Positions 56,901 to 64,000 of a stretch of 64,000 nucleotides of DNA are shown here, piece by piece. The notes beneath the pieces are model-generated. The model was given only the letters and a program-made list of their open reading frames with translations. It was not told where the DNA came from and made no database searches. Each line of letters opens with the position of its first letter. Position 1 is the stretch's first letter. Source of the stretch: Terebella lapidaria (Eukaryota > Annelida > Polychaeta > Terebellida > Terebellidae); contig OX424562.1 of the NCBI GenBank assembly GCA_949152475.1, positions 2,604,001 to 2,668,000 of the forward strand. Reading direction: 5' to 3'. Both the position numbers and the translations under genes were made by a program.

Positions 56901-57789
56901 GTAAATATATTGTGTCTCGGTTACGTGCAGAACAGAGACCTGTGACTTGAGGGCCTTGAGCTCATTCACTTCAGTCTCCGATTCGGGGAAGAACCTCCAC
57001 ACCTGATACCTGTCCGGGCAACGAAATATACGTCTATATACATCATTTATAAGGTGCTTTAATATTAGTGTTTAGTTTCGAAAATTGTTAGCTTCTTGTT
57101 GTGAATCTGAAATAAACTACTACTATTGCTTCATATCAAGTAAAATTTTGCTGTAATGCACGAGTTACAAAAATGAGTAAAAACGATAATTTTTCTTAGA
57201 GTTCGGCGACCCCACGATAAAGAGGTACACCCCACGCTATTAAAGCACGCTACAGTGCATTCCCCTTTCGGAGAAACCTTGTCCCCGAAGTCAGCTGTAT
57301 CCCGAAACCCACAGTGGTTCGAAAAGTCAGGCACCAATGTAAAGTTCGGCAACCCCACGATAAGGAGGTATACCCCATTACTGGAGCAACACCGAATTGT
57401 TTTATTAACCTGTCAGCACGTTCACGCTATAACCGTGGTGTCACTACTAGGTAGTTACCACGTCATAACGCTACAGTGCTTTCCCCTTTCGGAGAGACCT
57501 TGTCCCCGAAATCAGTTGTATCCCGAAACCCACAGTGGTTCGAAAGGTCAGGCACCAATGTAAAGTTCGGCAACCCCACGATAAGGAGGTATACCCCATT
57601 ACTGGAGCAACACCGAATTGTTTTATTAACCTGTCAGCACGTTCACGCTATAACCGTGGTGTCACTACTATGTAGCTACCACGTCATAACGCTACATTTG
57701 TTAAGTATTTTACCCTACCCGTCATACTGCACTTTACAGAACGCTTGCTGCACGAGCAGAACACTCAGTAATCCCAGCACCTTCATCAT
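50950..57789 (-). CDS. Secreted M14A metallo-procarboxypeptidase (A-type), 11 exons, about 413 aa
   Basis: Zinc exopeptidase removing C-terminal residues, made as a secreted zymogen. Exons by splice sites and phase: 57789-57719, 57009-56925, 56606-56482, 55536-55452, 53488-53387, 52947-52846, 52682-52572, 52257-52167, 51893-51697, 51398-51314, 51137-50950, totalling 414 codons. A signal peptide ([18 protein letters not shown]) leads to the activation segment (YQVWRFFPE, then VDFWIEP). Zinc ligands: HARE (His174, Glu177) and His300 in INFHTYAQ. Substrate binding: WRKTRS (Arg232) and GNRN (Asn249, Arg250), matching Arg127, Asn144, Arg145. Catalytic Glu377 is in LELRDRG. Phe359 falls at position 255 of bovine CPA, suggesting hydrophobic C-termini. 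A Tyr248 equivalent is not obvious near exon 10. A second ATG, directly after the first, is also possible as the start. Confidence 0.93.
51222..51291. repeat. 35-bp tandem doublet in a carboxypeptidase intron
   Basis: gcgatagtttgaaatttcat begins both units (51222 and 51257), which are adjacent and look identical. Located between exons 51137 and 51314. Confidence 0.8.
54265..55020. mobile_element. Foldback element with AGCCCATGGGCT hairpins in a carboxypeptidase intron
   Basis: The left side has ataagccaatgggctaat and tataagcccatgggcttg about 40 bp apart. The right side has tataagcccatgggccta and ttataagcccagggcttaa about 60 bp apart. The two sides are inverted with respect to each other, giving a candidate non-autonomous element of about 750 bp. 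Target-site duplication not identified. Confidence 0.45.
57198..57696 (-). mobile_element. Miniature LTR (TRIM-like) tandem array in carboxypeptidase intron 1
   Basis: Order on the + strand: a shortened LTR (about 57198-57254), an 83-bp leader (57255-57337), a 138-bp LTR (57338-57475), a second 83-bp leader (57476-57558) and a second 138-bp LTR (57559-57696). Read on the minus strand each full LTR is TGTAGCG...CTTTACA and is followed by TTGGTGCCTGACC, a primer-binding site like that of the large Gypsy element. There is no coding capacity. Such LTR-leader-LTR arrays fit a terminal-repeat retrotransposon in miniature after unequal recombination. Confidence 0.75.
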
Positions 57790-59351
57790 CTCCACAGTCC
57801 GCATTCACCAAATACCTCTAGCTGAGCGAGAACCGTGTTTTATATCAAACCACGGTTGATATCAGATGGAGAACAGTTGTGAAATGGGAATGGTTTTTCC
57901 ACGATTTATCAAGGAAATTCGGTGGCCTTAGCTAGAGAAATGATATCAGAGTTCAAAAGTAGACCATGACCCTGTTTCCCCTTTTGTATGATAACAGCTA
58001 TATCTGCTTTAAAAACTGGCCTAAATAATGTAAAATAAAAAACAAATAATGCAGTTTCCATAATTTGCTAACTCGTTGAAATATGGAAGCGGAACATCAC
58101 ATGGGCTCCAGAAGTTCTCGGGAAAGTGAAGAACTGTCATGAGTGGTGACATGTACTCTCTGTTTGGAGGTACAATGTATCAAAGAATGAAATCAAACAT
58201 TACTCATTCAACATATTGACGAATTACACTCTTCACAGAGATAATATCCACTAAAGTCGGCGCATAATTTATTGGCGCGAACATATCTCATGAAATCTCG
58301 GAACTTACTGACTTGTATTATATGCATTATGAGGAATTTAATTATGATATTGCTGCCTTCGTCACCGTTCCCTCGTTCAGTTGCAATCGAAATTGAAAAA
58401 TGGCTTCAATCGAAAATCACATTTTTAATGTCAGAACTGATTTGTTTGAAAATTATGGGAAATTATGAGGTTGGTGGTCAATCACTTCTATCAGAATTCA
58501 GAATGTCACTTGGACCGCACCCAACAGAAACAGTGGATGTGTTCATTATGTATGTATTTTCAATAAGGTGATGTGTGATAACTGGTGTAGTGATCTTCAC
58601 AACCCCGCAATATTCCCACCTCAACTATCTCATCTCAGCAACATTATGAGTTACTACGTTGCTTTCCGAATCACATATTCTCCACCATGATTATATTTCA
58701 ATGACTTCTACATGTGAAAATTCCGGCAGCTATGGTCGCGAGATCCGATGAGAGGAGAGGGATTTGCGACAACTACTCGTCTTTTCTTTCAAGAAACATA
58801 TCGTTGATTTAAAACATAACTTTGGCACGAGTGGGCACAGGGTGTCAGCAATTTCATTCCACATACTAGATTGGTAACTGGTGAACAATATACCCCATGA
58901 AATGCCTCATTTTGTGTGGAATCGGGGCTTTTCAAATTGAGATACGCATAAAGAATGAGACAATCAGAGATTTCAGACCCTCGCCCCTTCAGATTTCTTT
59001 ACTAAAATTAATCAAAGCTGATTACCTTTATTTGTCAACCTTGGGTGATAAAAGGGAATTTTAATCGTACGACCATTGATCATATAGAAAATGATGTGGA
59101 ATTGACTATAGAAAAATACACAATTAATGAGGGAAATTAATAATGAGTATAAGCAGAGCTATTGCGACTTTTCGATTTTGACCTTTTCTATGACCTTGAC
59201 CTTGTCGCCGCCTCGATATTGTGCTGTAAAATTTCGCAATGTTTTTTCTATTATCAAGACACGTCTTCTGAATGAAAACGGTTTAAAAAGATTGAAAATG
59301 GCTTCACAACATGTCATGGTCTCGAATCTCAGAACACCGAAAGTAATAAAT

Positions 59352-60390
59352 TCGTGACCCCCCAATTTTTCGACATTGGGCGATAATGGAGAGTTTTCGT
59401 CGTACTACCATCGGCCGTACACCATACGATCGGAAATTGGTCAAAGTTAAATACAAAAATAGTTTTAAAAAATAATATCAAGTAGAACCTGAGTTTTAGC
59501 CAATTATGTCATTTTCACTTTTTCCATTGCCATGGCAACCTTTTTCATTCGATTTTGACAAAATTTGTATGAGACCGAACCATTGCAAGCCACTGCTTAT
59601 GTCCTATAAATTTCAGATCTATCGGACGTTTTGTCTTTGAGTTACGAGCGCAGATATTAGCACTGAAAAGGCGCTGGCAAAAAACCGGAATCGTGACCTC
59701 CAATTTTTTGACATCGGGCGATAATGGAGAGTTTTCATCCTACGATCATGGGTCGTAAACCACACGATTGGGAATTGACCAAAGAAGAATACAAAAATAG
59801 TTGGAAAAATGAATATCTACTAAAACTGGAGTTATAGCCGATTATGTGATTTTCACGTTTTCCGTTGCCATGACAAGCGTTTTCATTCAATTCCGACAAA
59901 ATTTGAGGAGAACCGAGCCACTGCAATAGCGCTTCTGTCCTATAAATTTCAGAGTGATCGGACGGTTTGTCTTTGAGTTATGAGCGCAGATATTAGCACT
60001 GAAAAGTCGCTGGCAAAAAATAACCGAAATCGTGACCCCCAATTTTTCGACATCGGGCGATAATGGAGAGTTTTCGTCGTACGACCATTGGCCGTACACC
60101 ATACGATCGGGAATTGGCCAAAGAAAAATACAAAAAGAGTTGGACAAATTAATATCAAGTAGAACCGGAGTTATGGCCATTTATGTGCTTTTCACGTTTT
60201 CCGGTGCCGTGGCAACCGTTTTATCCGATTCCGATGAAATTTGATGAGAACCGAGCCACTGCCATGTACCGCTTCATCCCTATAAGTTTGAAGTCTATAG
60301 AACAATATGTTGTCGAGTTATGCGCGCGGAAGGACAGACAACAGACAGACAGACCCAAATGCAATACCCTCTCCCTCTATCGGGGCGAGG
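59352..60390. repeat. Three tandem units of about 339 bp
   Basis: Units start at about 59352, 59691 and 60030 with tcgtgacc(c/t)cc(a)attttt, then gacatcgggcgataatggag. They share ttttccattgccatggcaac-type and gagttacgagcgcagatatt words. The last is cut short and passes into acagacagacag and ctctccctctatcggggcga, a possible element end with a hairpin (ccctc...gaggg). Confidence 0.75.
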
Positions 60391-60719
60391 GTAACAAACG
60401 GAAAATTCTCCTCATAAACATGATAAACATAGTATGAATTCATTTTGCCGCCTAGTGACATTTGCGTGTGAGTTGGTCATTCTGCGTAAACTCTAAACTT
60501 CTCACGCTTCAACGCCGATCTCTGATTGGTAATAAATCTATATATGTCATCAGGTTGATTACATTTGCAAGTAGCAGCAATCATTATGAAATCCATACCG
60601 CGTGGACGGACTGCTTTTAGATCGTGCAAGGCTAAATCGCAGCAATAAAATTTCGGGAAAAGGCCATGTTTAGTTATATCACTTATACACGCGCGTTTAC
60701 GTCTCGGAGTTGGAGGGTT

Positions 60720-61705
60720 GCATGACGAAAATGATTTTTTATCTTTTTCTCGGGCTGATGAATTTGCCTATAAATTTGTGTGAATATGTGTTGGGTCAAT
60801 ACCCCAGAAAGTATTTTAATTTTTTTATTAAATCGTTTGTGCAGTTTTGGCGGCCATTGTTATGCCGAAAATAGCTGTTTTTGCATGTTTTTTTTTTTTC
60901 AACTTCATAAAATTATTGAAAGTTTCCGATCATTTTCGAGATTTTAGTTTCAAAATGTTCCCCTCATGTATCATTATAATGTGTATAAGTTTCAATGCTC
61001 TTGAAATGCCTGTCTGAGTGTGGCGGCCATTTTGATGTTTTCTACAGGCCCAAATGGGACTTTCCCATGTTAAATTCTCCTATGCTTTATAATAGTTCAC
61101 ATTGTTTCTGATATCTCACTTAATATCGGGATTAGAGACTAGGAATCATTTATGGGCATAAAGGAAATGATATATACTGAATATTCTTGTGACCTTGAAA
61201 TTCACCTCTGACCTCATTTCCAAGATCAGAGCACACAATGGCTAATATCTCACTTAATATCGACTTTACAGCTTTGGAATCAATTATGGACATATGGGAA
61301 ATGATGTATGCCGAATATTTTCGTGACCTTGAATTTGACCTTTGACCTCATTTTCAAGGTTAAAGCACAAAATGGCTAATATCCCTCCTATTATCGACTT
61401 TACAGTTTAGGAAATAATTGTGGACATGTCGGAAATGATAAATGCTGAATATTCTCGTGACCTTGAATTTGCAATTTGACCTCATTTTCAAGTTCAGATC
61501 AAGATTTTCAAGATTCAATGGCTAGTATCTCGCGGATTATCTACTTTACAGCACAGGAATGAATTGTGAACATGTATGAAATGATATATGATGAATATTC
61601 TTGCGACCTTGAATTTGATCTTTGACCATACTTTCTAGGTCAAATTGGCTAAGATCTAAAACACATATTTTCCGGTAACCTTCCTTAGCCCTTGGGCTAA
61701 ATTTT
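60720..61705 (+). mobile_element. Repeat element 5, truncated copy with AGGTCA units
   Basis: The left end has decayed. Words shared with element 1 include tggcggccattttgat, gggactttcccatgtt and aatcaattatggacatat. About four units run from 61190 to 61640, and the right end is ttttccggtaacc, then ttagcccttgggctaa at about 61685-61700. Confidence 0.65.
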
Positions 61706-62291
61706 ACATCGATGAGATAACTACCAGTATTCAAAGCTGAAAGTGAACATAATGCATTAATTACTTTGGGTGACTGTTGTCAATTGCATGTCGAGATTTG
61801 GATCCGTTGGTCGGTGATCGTAAAATGCAAGGTGCCTGGGAGTGGGTGAAATATCCTGTGTATGGCATTGCTGATGTAACGGCATCGTTCTCTGTTAATG
61901 AGGAGTACTGGGTCCTGATAAATTTTATACAATGAATCATGTTGCTAAATACAACCGAAGTCTACATGTACATTGTGGGAATTGGTTCTGGGAAAACATC
62001 ACGGGAAAAATTGTGATTAAACTGACTCAGAAAATGAATATTCATCACTACCTAAATATCCCAAACAATAATTTACAAACTTCTCAATTCGATGTGATGG
62101 TCTACATCAAGCGAGTGAAATAGACTGTGTTAGTGTTATGTACTAGTATATCACTTGGTAGATATCAGGCTGTAATTTTGAGCATACGGAGTTTTCACAC
62201 GTGTATATATGTATGTATCTAGAGCATAAAGCGATATCCTTACGACATTATTAGTATATATTGAAATAACCCTCTGGAAATTTATCTCGCT

Positions 62292-64000
62292 ATGAAGGCT
62301 GTGTGCGTAATAATATCGTGTCTGTTTGTCGCCGCTTCCTGTGCCGTCACATATGATGGGTAAGAATATAACTTCTGTGTTAAAGGTTATGTAGTATCAT
62401 ACATGATATAGTATGCATTGAAATATATACATACACATGCACTGACTTGAATAATTACAGGAAAAATATTATTTTAATTAGTTGTTTTCCATCAGTATAA
62501 TTCTGTACATAGATATTGTGTCTTGGATTTTGAAGGATTTTATTCTCGTAATGACTCACATGTGCGGTCGCATCATGACAAGTTCAGTGATATAACAGGT
62601 TAAACACTGGTACGTTTTGATCCTGGTTGCAAATTGGAAGGTGGAATGCAAAACTGTAGTGCAAAACTATGATCATTTCACCGATCACTCAAATTAAACT
62701 TATGAAACACGAATACAGTCATGGACGATAATTACTATCATATCAGTGGTCAGATTTTTAAAAGATCAAATTAATGGATAAACATTTTTCGATCATAATT
62801 TGATTGAACATTTTGCTTTGAATTGTTTCGAGTTGACAAATTGTACATGTGTGAAGCTTGAATGTTGCAGGTATCAGGTTGTACGGTTCACGCCACAGAC
62901 GGAGGCACAGATTCGGCAGCTACAGAATCTACCATTCCCGGTATAAATCCATCCATTTCTATTAGACCTTTATGATAACACTACTCTCATGAAGCAAGGT
63001 TTTTACAAGTCTGATATATTTGAATCTGATGTTCAGCAATTTACATGAACAGCAGGGGGATCGGTTTTGAAATTGTGTCATGAGGGATTGATATTCCAGC
63101 AACTGAATTGTTTTCGCTTTTTGCAAAATCAAGAAACACTTTTTAATTATGTTATGACGACAACCAGACACTTACGAGAGCTGTCCACAGAATTCTGCCC
63201 AATATTACCATCCATATACTGCCACCGAGAATCCCCCCAAGCATTGCTCTTCATTGCCTAAGATCTATGTTTTCTATATCAGTGGAATGGAAGTTGCTCA
63301 TTTCATAAAAATTATTCAGATCTAGCAATAAATTTTTGAACACAGCTCTTAGAATGGAAAGTAAATCAGTCAACGTTATTTTCCTTGCAAAAATATGTTA
63401 AATGATTAAAAATGATATTACTCTAATTTTCCATGATGTATGGGGTGTTATTTTCTAAACGAAACAAGGAAATTCGTTCCCTGTCAGGCGGATCACTGGA
63501 AGGAACCCACCATACCTGGCCAGTATGTAGACGTTATGATCAGTCCTGACTACGTTATGACGATAGGGACACTGGGCATTCAACACGTGGTATACATAGA
63601 GGACGTCGGCAGGTTAGCAAATGAACTTGTTCATTTCACTATATGACATATAATATATTCTTTGAGGAAATATATTGTAAATGATATGTCGATTTATTCA
63701 AGTACTAAATTTTGATTATGCCAATTGAACATCCAAAATAAAACACTTTCAGGAATTGCAATTCAGAATTCTACTATCAACATTTTAAAAAGTATATTTT
63801 CACTTTGAATGAAACTGTTGACTCGCTGTTGTAACCCTGTCTACACGAAGTGCTGTATCGCAACACATACTTACAAGTGTATGCAAACGTCCTCCTTGCA
63901 TTTGGGCATGGTTACCCAAATGTAAATCGCACATTTCAATGGTTGAGGATAACTTCATCACTATCAACAGGTTCGACTCGGCAATGTTTGTGTGGATGCC
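62292..64000 (+). CDS. Second M14A procarboxypeptidase gene, N-terminal part, runs off the window
   Basis: Exons 62292-62359, 62871-62940 and 63488-63612, and probably one beginning at 63971, are seen. Signal peptide MKAVCVIISCLFVAASC, then TYDG and YQVVRFTPQTEAQIRQLQNL, then DHWKEPTIPGQYVDVMISP and VVYIEDVGR. This is the activation segment of a procarboxypeptidase. Intron positions and phases (2, 0, 2) equal those of the gene at 50950-57789, so the two are paralogues, arranged head to head. The catalytic domain lies beyond the right edge, so A- or B-type cannot be told. Confidence 0.88.

Larger units (their letters stand above)
57790..62291. other. Intergenic region between the two divergent carboxypeptidase genes
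   Basis: About 4.5 kb shared upstream space. No supported coding. It holds the 339-bp tandem repeats (59352-60390) and a copy of the AGGTCA-unit repeat family (about 60720-61705). Promoters of both genes should lie here; I see no diagnostic motif. Confidence 0.55.

Overview
The window is animal nuclear DNA: GT-AG introns, few and scattered host genes, and many transposon remains. A TIR-STING combination, a peroxisomal sarcosine oxidase and paired digestive carboxypeptidases suggest a marine invertebrate (mollusc, other lophotrochozoan or amphioxus). I cannot fix the phylum from sequence alone.

Layout. 1-12991 is a large Ty3/Gypsy LTR retrotransposon on the minus strand, cut by the left window edge. 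It has gag, protease-RT-RNase H and integrase, then two extra ORFs, one with paired zinc fingers. Its 5' LTR, part of its leader and about 4.25 kb of flank were copied as a 5358-bp tandem duplication (11885-17242 and 17243-22600). 24571-27387 (+) is a nine-exon peroxisomal sarcosine/pipecolate oxidase gene ending in SKL. 28064-33012 is mostly gene-free.

33013-47054 (-) is the main result. Ten exons, all with compatible splice phases, encode one predicted 686-residue protein with an N-terminal TIR domain, a STING cyclic-dinucleotide-binding domain and a C-terminal caspase (p20 + p10). TIR-STING fusions are known in bacteria and oysters. I know of no description of a TIR-STING-caspase fusion. 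By inference it would be a soluble one-protein circuit in which cyclic dinucleotide binding oligomerises STING and thereby brings TIR and caspase domains together. Its introns hold several copies of a repeat family whose roughly 130-bp internal tandem units each carry nuclear-receptor-type half-sites, including DR1 pairs.

50950-57789 (-) is an eleven-exon M14 metallo-procarboxypeptidase, and a paralogue begins head-to-head at 62292 (+) and runs off the right edge. The first intron of the minus-strand gene contains a miniature LTR array (LTR-leader-LTR-leader-LTR). The rest is MITE-like foldbacks, tandem repeats and unassigned DNA. Exon models come from reading splice sites and phase by eye; no transcript or database evidence was available.
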